This document shows positions 53,919-62,387 of a DNA stretch of 64,000 nucleotides, one piece after another; the stretch's first letter is position 1, and every line of letters starts with the position of its first letter. The notes below the pieces were generated by a model that searched no databases, was not told the origin of the DNA, and saw nothing but the letters and a program-made list of their open reading frames with translations. This DNA is from Schlegelella_A sp038318385. Its GTDB lineage: Bacteria > Pseudomonadota > Gammaproteobacteria > Burkholderiales > Burkholderiaceae_C. The stretch lies in NCBI GenBank assembly GCA_038318385.1, contig JBBQCD010000017.1:3546-67545 (forward strand). Direction: 5' to 3'. The position numbers and the translations under genes were made by a program.

Positions 53919-55007
53919 TCAGGCCTGCTGCGCCATGCGCCAGCCCATCTCGGCCAGGGGTCTTGCGCCGGCGGCCGATGCCTTGGCCTGCGCGCTCGAG
54001 GCGGTTCCCGCCTCGACCCGCTTGGCAATGCCCTGCAGGATGCCGGCAATGCGGAACAGGTTGTAGGCGAGGTAGAAGTTCCAGTCGGCCATCACCGCGT
54101 CGGGGTCCGGCCGCCCGGTGCGTTCGCAGTAGCGGCGCACGTACTCGCGCTCGGTCGGAATGCCGAGCGCCGCATGGTCGAGGCCGCCGATGCCGCGGGC
54201 GGCGTGCGAGGTGCCCGGCACGATGTGCCACGACATGCAGTGGTAGCTGAAGTCGGCGAGGGGATGGCCGATCGTCGAAAGTTCCCAGTCGAGGACCGCA
54301 GCAATGCGCGGCTCGTCGGCGTCGAAGACGAGGTTGTCGAGCCGGTAGTCGCCGTGGACGATCGCGACCTGGCTCTCGTCGCGCGCGCTCGCCGGGATGT
54401 GCGCCGGCAGCCATTCGATCAGCCGGTCCATCGCCTCGATCGGCTGCGTGATCGAGGCCTGGTACTGGCGCGTCCAGCGACCGATCTGGCGCTCGAAGTA
54501 GTTGCCCGGCTTGCCGTAGGCTGCGAGCCCGACCGCTTCGACATCCACCGTGTGCAGCGCGGCGATGACGCGGTTCATCTCGTCGTAGATCCGGCTCCTT
54601 TGGGGAGCCTCGAGGGCTGGCAGCGACTGGTCCCAGAGGACTCGGCCGTCGACGTACTCCATGACGAAGAAGGCTCGCCCGATGACGCCCTCGTCCTCGC
54701 ACAGCAGGTGCATGCGGGGCACCGGAACCGCGGTGGAGTGGAGGGCGCGCATGACCGTGAATTCGCGGTCGATCGCATGCGCCGACTGCAGGAGTTTGGC
54801 CGCCGGGCCTGGCTTGGAGCGCATCACGTAGGCCTTGCCCGGCGTCAGCAACTTGTAGGTCGGATTCGACTGACCGCCCTTGAACTGCTCGACCGTCAGG
54901 GGGCCGGCAAAGCCCTCGAGGTGCTGCTCCAGATGACGCTGCAGTGCCGCGGTATCGAAGGCGTGCTGCTCGGCGACTGGCTTGGTTCCGGTGTTCGGTT
55001 CGATCAT
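53919..55007 (-). CDS. APH-like phosphotransferase paired with the acyl-CoA dehydrogenase
   Basis: 362 residues with an aminoglycoside/choline-kinase fold. The catalytic loop is VHGDYRLDNLVFD and the metal site is AVLDWELSTIGHPLADF. The N-lobe has the G-loop-like GGQSNPTYKLL. In ACAD10/11-type systems a kinase of this family phosphorylates 4-hydroxyacyl-CoA so that the dehydrogenase partner can eliminate phosphate; that role is inferred here from sequence and adjacency. Start at 55007 (MIEPNTG). Confidence 0.9.
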   Translation of the reverse strand: MIEPNTGTKPVAEQHAFDTAALQRHLEQHLEGFAGPLTVEQFKGGQSNPTYKLLTPGKAYVMRSKPGPAAKLLQSAHAIDREFTVMRALHSTAVPVPRMHLLCEDEGVIGRAFFVMEYVDGRVLWDQSLPALEAPQRSRIYDEMNRVIAALHTVDVEAVGLAAYGKPGNYFERQIGRWTRQYQASITQPIEAMDRLIEWLPAHIPASARDESQVAIVHGDYRLDNLVFDADEPRIAAVLDWELSTIGHPLADFSYHCMSWHIVPGTSHAARGIGGLDHAALGIPTEREYVRRYCERTGRPDPDAVMADWNFYLAYNLFRIAGILQGIAKRVEAGTASSAQAKASAAGARPLAEMGWRMAQQA

Positions 55008-55047
55008 GGTCGGGGCCGGTTGAAGGAGATTGCGCGGAACGGGCGGG

Positions 55048-55752
55048 TCAGCGATCGGCGATCGCCAGCAGCTTGTCGCGCGACAGCACGACGAGCCGGG
55101 TCGGCTCGATGCGCACCGCCCCGTCGCGCTCGAAGCCCTTGAGTTCCTGGTTGACACGCTGGCGCGAGGCACCGAGCAGCTGGGCCAGATCCTCCTGGGC
55201 GAGTTGCAGGCCGATGCGGATTTCCTCGCCGTGAGCGACGCCGTAGCTGCGCGCGAGCAGCAGGATCTGCTTGGCCAGCCGCGAGCCGAGGGGCAGGGTG
55301 TTGAGATCCTGGACCGTGTCGAAGAGCAATCGCAGGCGCCGGCAGTTCAGGCGCAGCAGCGCATCGTAGAGCTCGACGTGCAGCGACAGCAGTTCCCGGA
55401 AATCGGCCTTGCGCACGACCAGCAGCGTCGTTTCGCCATGGGCGTTGGCGTCGTGGGTGCGCGGCAGTCCGTCGAAGAGCGCGATGTCGCCGAACCACGT
55501 TCCGGGTTCCACGTAGGTCAGCGTGATCTGCTTGCCGGCGAGCGAGACCGAGCTCACGCGGACTGCGCCCTTGGCCACGCCGCACCACTCGTCGGCCGTG
55601 GCACCCCGGGCCGAGAGGACCGCGCCGTCGGCAATGCGCCGCACCACCGACCGCTCGAGGATCGCCGTGCGCAGCGGCGGTGTGAGCCTTGAGAACCACG
55701 AGCCTGCCTCGATGTTCGATCGTTCGGCGATTGTAAGAAGCGCGCTGCTCAT
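55048..55752 (-). CDS. Crp/Fnr-family transcriptional regulator (second copy)
   Basis: 234 residues: cyclic-nucleotide-type sensor (ADGAVLSARGATADEWCGV, then GTWFGDIALFDGLPR) and winged helix with recognition segment LGASRQRVNQELKGFERDG. This lacks the E-x-x-S-R pattern of Fnr-like proteins, so it should read a different site from the regulator at 11.5 kb. No N-terminal Cys cluster. The ATG at 55752 begins the conserved part. It lies 40 bp upstream of the APH-like gene on the same strand and may control or belong to that unit. Confidence 0.92.
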   Translation of the reverse strand: MSSALLTIAERSNIEAGSWFSRLTPPLRTAILERSVVRRIADGAVLSARGATADEWCGVAKGAVRVSSVSLAGKQITLTYVEPGTWFGDIALFDGLPRTHDANAHGETTLLVVRKADFRELLSLHVELYDALLRLNCRRLRLLFDTVQDLNTLPLGSRLAKQILLLARSYGVAHGEEIRIGLQLAQEDLAQLLGASRQRVNQELKGFERDGAVRIEPTRLVVLSRDKLLAIADR

Positions 55753-55801
55753 GCTCGAGTCGCTGGGGTGACAAGCCGGGCAGCGCGCGGCAGCCGGTGC
55801 G

Positions 55802-56581
55802 TCATTCGAAACGCGGGGCGCGCTTGTCGAGGAAGGCCCGAAGACCCTCCGCGCCATTGGCGTGGAAGAGGTTGTCGACGAAGTGGTCGCGTTCCGCGGC
55901 CAGTTGCTGGTGCAAGGTCCGTTGCGAGGCTTGCTGCACCAGCTCCTTGGCGCTGGCGAGGGCGTTCGGAGCCATCGCCGCCAGGCGAGCGGCGAGTTGC
56001 AACGCCTCGCTGGTGGCTTGCCCCGGCGGCACCATCCAGCCGATGACGCCGGCGGCGTGCAGCGGCGCCGCTGTCATCGGCTCGGCCAACCAGATCATGC
56101 GCTGCGCCAGGGCACGTGGCAGAGACTGCACCAGATGCCAGCTCGATCCAGCGTCGGGCGAGAGCCCCAGGCGACCATAGGAGAGCGTGAACTGCGCATC
56201 CTCGGCGGCGACGATCAGGTCGCACGCCAGGGCCAGGGCGAAGCCCGCGCCGGCCGCCGCCCCTTCGACCGCGGCGATCACCGGCTTCGGGAAGACCCTC
56301 AGGGCCTCGACGAACTGGTGGACGTGCTCGAGCATCTCGCGCTGCGCCGTGCGCCCCTGGTCGCGCCGCTCGGCCAGACCCTGGACGTTGCCGCCGGCGC
56401 AGAAATGCGTTCCGGCGCCCCGCAGGATCACCGCACGCACCTGCACATCGGACTCGGCCACGCCGAGTGCCTCGATGCCCGCCGACAGCACTTGCGCCGA
56501 CAAGGTGTTGCGCGTCGCGGGGTCGCTCAGCGTCAGCAGCAGCACCGCGCCGTCGCGTTCGGTCAGCAGTTCCGAAGGCAT
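55802..56581 (-). CDS. Enoyl-CoA hydratase/isomerase family protein
   Basis: 259 residues of the crotonase fold. Oxyanion-hole segments are seen at GAGTHFCAGGNVQGL and EGAAAGAGFALALACDLIVA, followed by YGRLGLSPDAGSSWHL. In the last segment Asp replaces one of the two catalytic glutamates of true hydratases, so it may be an isomerase or a PaaG-like enzyme. The start could also be the ATG at 56599. It is 49 bp upstream of the Crp-type gene on the same strand, with fatty-acid or aromatic acyl-CoA breakdown as likely context. Confidence 0.9.
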   Translation of the reverse strand: MPSELLTERDGAVLLLTLSDPATRNTLSAQVLSAGIEALGVAESDVQVRAVILRGAGTHFCAGGNVQGLAERRDQGRTAQREMLEHVHQFVEALRVFPKPVIAAVEGAAAGAGFALALACDLIVAAEDAQFTLSYGRLGLSPDAGSSWHLVQSLPRALAQRMIWLAEPMTAAPLHAAGVIGWMVPPGQATSEALQLAARLAAMAPNALASAKELVQQASQRTLHQQLAAERDHFVDNLFHANGAEGLRAFLDKRAPRFE

Positions 56582-56740
56582 GCAATTGAACCGCTGCAAC
56601 GGTTCTTTTCGAGCGACCGGGAAAGGCTGGGCTTCATTCGAGGAATTGTGTCACGCGACGGGCAGTCTCCAGGCCGCAATTCGAGTCATTTCACGAGTGA
56701 GCGCATGCTAGATTTCCCTCGTACCTCCGATCCCATCAGA

Positions 56741-58717
56741 ATGCGCAGAGCCCTGACCCTCGTTTCCATCGGCGCCGCCGTCTGGCTCGCGGTTCCAACC
56801 GCCCAGGCCATCGGTTTCGGCCGGATCGGCAATCCGACACTGCTCGGCCAGCCGCTCGACTTCTCCGCGATCGTCCGCCTCGACAACGACGAGGCGCTCG
56901 AGCATCGATGCGTGTCGGCCGAAGTCCTGTCCGGCGAGAACCGCGTGGGCGCCGACCAGGTGCGGGTGGAACTGCGCCGCGGCACCGATGCCAGCGAGCG
57001 CATCGTTCGCGTCACCACGCGACACATGATCGACGAGCCGGTGGTCACCGTCGTCGTCACCGTCGGCTGCACGTCGCGAGTGACGCGCAGGTTCGTGGCT
57101 TTCCTCGATCCTCCGGTGCTCAACCTGGCGCGTGCCTCCGAAGAGCCGCTGCGCACGGACGATCCGGTGCGTGTCGACTCCCAGGTCGCGCCGCTGCTGG
57201 CGCTCGTCCAGTCCGCCCCCCCGGGCCAGGCATCGCCCGCAACGTCAGGCCCGCGTTCCGCGGCGACGCGAACGCGTTCCCGGCCGCGCGCCGCGCCGTC
57301 GCAGCGGGTCGCCCAGGCAGGACCGCACGAGACGACGCTCGACGCGCCGCGCCGCCCCCCCCGGCGGATCGCGTCAGCATCCGGCACCGTGGCGCGCGCC
57401 CGCAGCCCGGGTCCGCGTCTGCAGCTCGAGGCGGCCGCGCCCGTCGTCGCACGTGCCCCCGAGCGGGCGGCGAGTGCGGTCGACCTCAAGGTGGCTGCAG
57501 CCACGTCCAGCACCGACAAGGCGATCGCTCCCGTCAGCGCTGCCGACGCCGAGAGCCGTGTCCTGCAGGAAGCCCTCGCACTGGAGCGCGCGCGGATCCA
57601 GGCTCTGGAGACCGGGCTCGCGCACCTGCGGACCGAGGGCGAGGCGACGCGGCGCGCCATGACCGAACTGCAGGGCCGGCTGCGCCAGGCGGAGTCCGAG
57701 CGCTATGCGAACCCGCTCGTCTATGCGCTCGGCGCCCTCTGTGCGCTGCTGGCGGTCGCGGCCTGGTTCGCCCGGCGTCAAGGTCCGCGCCGCGGCAACG
57801 CGCGCTGGTGGGATCTCACCCAGTTGCCCGCGGTCGAACCGGCTGCAGCCGCGCCCGCGGTCGATGTCGCGCCCGAACCGGAGACCGCGAACGACACGCC
57901 CTGGGTCTACAAGCCGGCGCGCCTCTCGCCGGCCGATGCCGACCGAGAGGGCCCGGCGTCGTCGATCGGCGGTCTGGAAGTCACCACCGTGATCGACCAC
58001 GCCCTGCTGGCACGGATGACCCAGCAGCAACCTGCGGCCAACGGCCCGCTCGACCTCGACATCGATCAGGCGCCACGCGCACTGTCGGTCGACGGCCTGA
58101 TCGATCTGGAGCAGCAGGTCGAATTCTTCGCGCTGCTCGGCAAGGACGACGAGGCGGTCGACATACTTTCGCGAGCCACGCGTGACGACGACAACGCCAG
58201 CCCGCTGGTCTACTTCGAGTTGATGAAAGTCCATCGGGGACGGGGTGAGGAGGCAGCGTTCGCTCGCGTCGGCGAAGCCTTCCACCAGCGCTTCGGAGCG
58301 GTCGCCCCCGCATGGGATGAGTTCCTCGAGACCACGCGGTCCCTCGAACAGCAGCCCCGGTTCTTCGGACGGCTTCAGGCCGCCTGGTCTCGCCCCGAGG
58401 ATGCGATGGCGCTGATCGAGACGGCGCTGTTCCGGCGCGAGCCTGCCGACGAGATGCCCGACCTGGCCATGTGCCGCCAGCTCGTGTTGCTCTACAGCAC
58501 GGCCCGCGACCTTGCGGAGCACGCGGCGGCCGGGGATGACGGCGGCGTCGACTTCCTGCTGCCGATCGAAGAGGCCACCGAGGACTCGATGGCAACGATC
58601 GGCACACCGTCGCATTTCGCCGCGCTCTACACCCTGCCGACGCGACCCGCGCCGCTCGACCTCGACATCTCGATGCCGGCGGCGCTCGACGATTCAGAGC
58701 TGCGCAAGGCGGTCTAG
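56741..58717 (+). CDS. FimV-like protein
   Basis: 658 residues. After a signal peptide (WLAVPTAQA), the N-terminal block IGFGRIGNPTLLGQPLDFSA is the FimV/TspA signature. A Pro/Arg-rich linker and a coiled-coil segment (~270-320: ALALERARIQALETGLAHL) come next, then a membrane helix (~328-350), and an acidic cytosolic part with a TPR-like segment (LEQQVEFFALLGKDDEAVDI). The LysM peptidoglycan-binding domain of typical FimV is not apparent. The start at 56741 or 56705 is uncertain. FimV proteins organise polar type IV pili and secretion. The 3' end overlaps the convergent aminotransferase gene by 24 bp. Confidence 0.82.
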   Translation: MRRALTLVSIGAAVWLAVPTAQAIGFGRIGNPTLLGQPLDFSAIVRLDNDEALEHRCVSAEVLSGENRVGADQVRVELRRGTDASERIVRVTTRHMIDEPVVTVVVTVGCTSRVTRRFVAFLDPPVLNLARASEEPLRTDDPVRVDSQVAPLLALVQSAPPGQASPATSGPRSAATRTRSRPRAAPSQRVAQAGPHETTLDAPRRPPRRIASASGTVARARSPGPRLQLEAAAPVVARAPERAASAVDLKVAAATSSTDKAIAPVSAADAESRVLQEALALERARIQALETGLAHLRTEGEATRRAMTELQGRLRQAESERYANPLVYALGALCALLAVAAWFARRQGPRRGNARWWDLTQLPAVEPAAAAPAVDVAPEPETANDTPWVYKPARLSPADADREGPASSIGGLEVTTVIDHALLARMTQQQPAANGPLDLDIDQAPRALSVDGLIDLEQQVEFFALLGKDDEAVDILSRATRDDDNASPLVYFELMKVHRGRGEEAAFARVGEAFHQRFGAVAPAWDEFLETTRSLEQQPRFFGRLQAAWSRPEDAMALIETALFRREPADEMPDLAMCRQLVLLYSTARDLAEHAAAGDDGGVDFLLPIEEATEDSMATIGTPSHFAALYTLPTRPAPLDLDISMPAALDDSELRKAV

Positions 58718-59869
58718 CGCCAGCGCCAGGGTCTCGTCCTTCTTCGCGAAGCAGAAGCGCGCGATCCGCTGTTCCCGGCCGTCGGGATAGAACGCCGACA
58801 GCGGAATCGCCGCCACTCCCTTTTCCACCGTCAGCCAGCGGCAGAATTCCTCCTCCGATCGCTCGCTGACGGCGGAGTAGTCGACGCACTGGAAGAAGCT
58901 GCCCGCGCTCGGCATGGGCCGCAGTTTCGTGCGTTCCAGGCCGGCCCGGAACAGGTCGCGCTTCTTCTGGTAGAAGGCGGCGAGGGCGAGGTGGTGCGAG
59001 GGATCGGCCATGTACCGGGCCAGGCCGTGCTGCATCGGCGTGTTGACGGTGAACACGTTGAACTGGTGCACCTTGCGGAACTCGGCGCTGAGCGCGGCCG
59101 GCGCTGCCGCGTAGCCGACCTTCCAGCCGGTGACCGAATAGGTCTTGCCGAAGCTCGAGATCACGACGCTGCGTGCGGCCAGCTCCGGGAAACGCGCCAC
59201 GCTCTGGTGGGCGACACCGTCGTAGACCATGTGTTCGTAGACCTCGTCGCTGATGACGATGACGTCGGTCGGTCGCAGCAGTTCGGCCAGGCGTTCCATG
59301 TGCTCGCGACTCCACACCGTCCCGCTCGGGTTGTGCGGCGAGTTGATGATGATCGCGCGGGTGCGGGGGTTGAGCGCGGTGGCGATGCGTTCGAAATCCG
59401 GCGCGAAGGTGCCGGCGACGAGCGGAACGTGCACGGCGACGCCGCCGGCCAGCTCGATGTTCGGGTCGTAGCTGTCGTAGCACGGGTCGAGCACGATCAC
59501 TTCGTCACCCGGGTGGACGAGGGCCAGGATCGCCGAGAGGATCGCCTGGGTCGCTCCGGCGGTGATGGTGATCTCGGTGCCGGGGTCGTAGGAGTGGCCG
59601 TAGAGCGCCTCGATCTTCGCGGAAACCGCCTCGCGCAAGGGCAGCACCCCAGCCATCGGCGGGTACTGGTTCAGGCCCTCGCGCATCGCCGCGGCGACCG
59701 CATCGACCAGGGTCGGATCGCATTCGAAATCCGGAAAGCCCTGGCCCAGGTTCACCGCGTGGTGCTCGGTGGCGAGCGCCGACATCACGGTGAAGATCGT
59801 CGTGCCGACACGCGGCAATCGGGTGGCGGCGGGAGGGGTGCGCGGCAGGGGCTGGTTCATCGGCGTCAT
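58694..59869 (-). CDS. PLP-dependent aminotransferase (methionine aminotransferase YbdL type)
   Basis: 391-residue class I/II aminotransferase. PLP-binding Lys is in SSFGKTYSVTGWKVGY, with the Asn/Pro segment INSPHNPSGTVW and Asp/Tyr in ISDEVYEHMVYDG. The N-terminus (NLGQGFPDFECDPTLVDAV) and the pattern fit the YbdL/kynurenine-oxoglutarate subgroup, known to act on methionine and aromatic amino acids. It lies 10 bp after the cysB-like gene's stop... in reverse order of position it precedes nothing else on the strand, so transcription ends against fimV. Confidence 0.93.
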   Translation of the reverse strand: MTPMNQPLPRTPPAATRLPRVGTTIFTVMSALATEHHAVNLGQGFPDFECDPTLVDAVAAAMREGLNQYPPMAGVLPLREAVSAKIEALYGHSYDPGTEITITAGATQAILSAILALVHPGDEVIVLDPCYDSYDPNIELAGGVAVHVPLVAGTFAPDFERIATALNPRTRAIIINSPHNPSGTVWSREHMERLAELLRPTDVIVISDEVYEHMVYDGVAHQSVARFPELAARSVVISSFGKTYSVTGWKVGYAAAPAALSAEFRKVHQFNVFTVNTPMQHGLARYMADPSHHLALAAFYQKKRDLFRAGLERTKLRPMPSAGSFFQCVDYSAVSERSEEEFCRWLTVEKGVAAIPLSAFYPDGREQRIARFCFAKKDETLALALDRLAQL

Positions 59870-59879
59870 GGCTGCGGGT

Positions 59880-60824
59880 TCAGAGCTGGTAGTCCTGCGG
59901 GTCGCCCTCCATCGCCCGCGTGACGAGCGCGCGGCTCAAGCGCTCGGACGTCATCTCGGCGAAGGCGTAGACGAAATTGCGAAGGTAGGCGCCACGCTTG
60001 AAGGCGATGCGCGTGACGTTCTGGCCGAACAGGTGGCCGACCGGACGCCAGACGAGCTCGCCGCCCGCGGGTTCTCCCCGGGCGGCCATCTCCGAGACGA
60101 TGCCCACGCCCAGGCCGAGGCGCACATAGGTCTTGATGACGTCCGCATCGATGGCCTCGAGAACGATGTCGGGCTTGAGCTGGCGCGCCGCGAAAGCCTG
60201 GTCGACGCGGGTCCGGCCGCTGAAGGACGGGTGATAGGAAACCAGCGGATACATCGCCAGGTCCTCGAGCGCGATGCGCTCGAGCTGCGCCAGCGGGTGC
60301 GTGGCCGGCATCACCAGTGCGTGCTGCCATTCGTAGCACGGCAGTGTCACCAGGTCGCCAAAGCCGGCGAGCGACTCGGTGGCGAGGCCGATCTCGGCGA
60401 CCTCCTCCATCACCATGCGTCCGACCTGGTCCGGCGAACCCTGGTGCAGGCTGATGGCCACCTTCGGGAAACGCTTCCTGAACTGGCCGATCGGTTCCGG
60501 CAGGAAATAGCGCGCCTGGCTGTGGGTGGTCGCGATCGACAGCGTCCCGGCATCCTGCTGCGAATACTCCTCGCCGATGCGCTTGAGGTTGCCGACCTCG
60601 CGCATGATGACCTCGATCGACTTCAGGACTTCGCGGCCGGGTTCGGTGACGCGCCGCAGCCGCTTGCCGTGGCGCGCGAAGATGTCCACGCCGAGCTCGG
60701 CCTCGAGTTCGAGGATCGCCTTGGAGACACCGGGCTGCGACGTGAAAAGCGCCTTGGCGGTCTCGGTGAGGTTGAGATCCCGGCGGACGGCTTCCTGGAC
60801 GAACCGGAACTGGTGGAGATTCAT
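59880..60824 (-). CDS. cysB: CysB-like LysR-family transcriptional regulator
   Basis: 314 residues. N-terminal winged helix MNLHQFRFVQEAVRRDLNLT, then ALFTSQPGVSKAILELEAEL, with the CysB/Cbl-specific GVDIFARHGKRL. The inducer-binding domain includes TTHSQARYFLPEPI, the sulfate/O-acetylserine pocket pattern of CysB. CysB activates sulfur assimilation under sulfur limitation. The CbiX/sirohydrochlorin-type gene 55 bp upstream fits this, because siroheme is the cofactor of sulfite reductase. The start at 60824 matches the family; the frame extends to 60863. Confidence 0.93.
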   Translation of the reverse strand: MNLHQFRFVQEAVRRDLNLTETAKALFTSQPGVSKAILELEAELGVDIFARHGKRLRRVTEPGREVLKSIEVIMREVGNLKRIGEEYSQQDAGTLSIATTHSQARYFLPEPIGQFRKRFPKVAISLHQGSPDQVGRMVMEEVAEIGLATESLAGFGDLVTLPCYEWQHALVMPATHPLAQLERIALEDLAMYPLVSYHPSFSGRTRVDQAFAARQLKPDIVLEAIDADVIKTYVRLGLGVGIVSEMAARGEPAGGELVWRPVGHLFGQNVTRIAFKRGAYLRNFVYAFAEMTSERLSRALVTRAMEGDPQDYQL

Positions 60825-60879
60825 GCGGGGGTCCGGCCGGCAAGGACGCCGGCTCGGCGCCATTGTTGCATCGGCGTGC

Positions 60880-61269
60880 TCAGACGCGCGGCGCCGGGTC
60901 GTCGGCCGCCATTGCCAGGGCGGCGACGGCCATCGCCTCGATCACCGCGTCGACTTGGCCGATGGCGCAACCGAGCCGCCAGTGCACAGTGGGATGCGCG
61001 CCGCGCAGCGCGTCGACCAGCGCAGGCAGGTCCTTGCGGACGTGGCCACCGGCGCCTAGGAAGAGCGGCACGATGTCGATCGTCGCGCAACCCGCGGCGA
61101 CCAGGCCCGCGCCGGCCTGCGGCAGGTCGGGGGTCATGAACTCGAGGTAGGCGTGGGCGACGACGACCGACGGCGCCAGGACGCGCAGCCGCGCGCCGAC
61201 CGCCTCGAACGGCTCGGCCCAGCGCGGATCGCGCGCGCCGTGGGCGAAGAGGACGATGGCTCGGCTCAC
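60880..61269 (-). CDS. CbiX/SirB-type sirohydrochlorin chelatase
   Basis: 129 residues, single-domain chelatase of the CbiX(S)/SirB group that inserts Co or Fe into sirohydrochlorin. Active-site His is in VLFAHGARDPRW, and the second conserved His/Glu region is DIVPLFLGAGGHVRKDLP. The start is a GTG at 61269 (VSRAIVLF), 11 bp after the lptG stop. Next to cysB, so iron insertion for siroheme is the more likely use. An overlapping longer frame upstream is the shadow of lptG. Confidence 0.88.
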   Translation of the reverse strand: MSRAIVLFAHGARDPRWAEPFEAVGARLRVLAPSVVVAHAYLEFMTPDLPQAGAGLVAAGCATIDIVPLFLGAGGHVRKDLPALVDALRGAHPTVHWRLGCAIGQVDAVIEAMAVAALAMAADDPAPRV

Positions 61270-61280
61270 GGCGCCAGACG

Positions 61281-62387
61281 CTACCGGAAACGCACCAGCC
61301 AGCTGAACGCTGCCAACGACAGGCCGAGGTAGAGCGCGCCCGGTGTCGCGGCGACGATCCACGGCGTCCAGTTGCCGAGCAGGCCGAGGTGGCGGAACAC
61401 GTTGTTGAGGAGGACGAAGCTGATGCCCAGCATGATGCCGGCGAAGACCTTCATGCTGACGCCGCCCGAGCGCGGATGGAGGTAGGCGAAGGGCAGCGCC
61501 AGGCCGACCATCACCAGGCAGACGAAGGGATAGAGGGCGCGGTTCCAGAACTGGATCTTCTGCACCTGCGCGGCCTGCTCGTTGTCGGCGAGGTGGCCGA
61601 TGTAGCGCCACAGCTCGAGCGTCGACATCGTCGTCACCGGCAGGACGGCCGCGGCGACGACGTTCGGCGACAGCGAGCTCTTCCACTCCGAGCGCGCGAT
61701 CCTCTCCTCGCGTGCGGTCGAAGCGGCGCCGGCCTCGACCCAGCGCGTCAGAACGACGTCGCTCAGCGCCCAGGTTCCGTCGCGGCCGACCACCGCCTGT
61801 GCCGCGGCGGTCCGGCTCAGCAGCTGGCCGTCGGCGTCGAACTCGAAGATGCGCACGTCGCGCAGCAGCGTGCCGCGCTCGGCCGAGCCGACGTTGATGG
61901 AAAAGCTGCGTTCGCCCGCCGGTCCGGACGAGTGCTCCTTGATCCATGCACCCGAGCGGCCGAGCTTGAGGCTGCCGCTGAAGGCGGCGCGCAACTGGCT
62001 GCCGACGCGGGCGCTGATCGGAGCGAGGTAGTCGCCGACGACGAACGTGAAGGCGCCGAAGGCGATCCCCAGGCTGGCGAGCAGCCAGAGCGCCCGGCCG
62101 GGGCCGAGACCGCCGGTGCGCAGGATCGTGTACTGCGACGACTGCGCCAGGCGCGCCAGCGCGTAGATCGTGCCGATCAGCACCGCGATCGGCATCAGCT
62201 CGTAGAGATGCGCGGGCGCCAGCAGCAGCGAATAGACGGCGGCGTGGGCTGCGCTGTAGCCGCGCGTGCCGACGTCACGCAGCTCGTCGACGAAGTCGAT
62301 GAAGAAGAAGAGCGCGAGGAAGGCGAGGGCGACGAAGACGACGGCGGAGACGATGTCGACGTAGAAGAGCCGCCGGACCGTCCTCAT
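61281..62387 (-). CDS. lptG: LPS export ABC permease LptG
   Basis: 368-residue inner-membrane permease that with LptF and LptB2 lifts LPS out of the membrane. Six helices are visible: three N-terminal (~13-35, ~60-80, ~95-120), a periplasmic beta-jellyroll (~130-265), and three C-terminal, ending LSLAAFSWLVRF. The ATG at 62387 overlaps the lptF stop (ATGA), the standard lptF-lptG order. Confidence 0.95.
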   Translation of the reverse strand: MRTVRRLFYVDIVSAVVFVALAFLALFFFIDFVDELRDVGTRGYSAAHAAVYSLLLAPAHLYELMPIAVLIGTIYALARLAQSSQYTILRTGGLGPGRALWLLASLGIAFGAFTFVVGDYLAPISARVGSQLRAAFSGSLKLGRSGAWIKEHSSGPAGERSFSINVGSAERGTLLRDVRIFEFDADGQLLSRTAAAQAVVGRDGTWALSDVVLTRWVEAGAASTAREERIARSEWKSSLSPNVVAAAVLPVTTMSTLELWRYIGHLADNEQAAQVQKIQFWNRALYPFVCLVMVGLALPFAYLHPRSGGVSMKVFAGIMLGISFVLLNNVFRHLGLLGNWTPWIVAATPGALYLGLSLAAFSWLVRFR

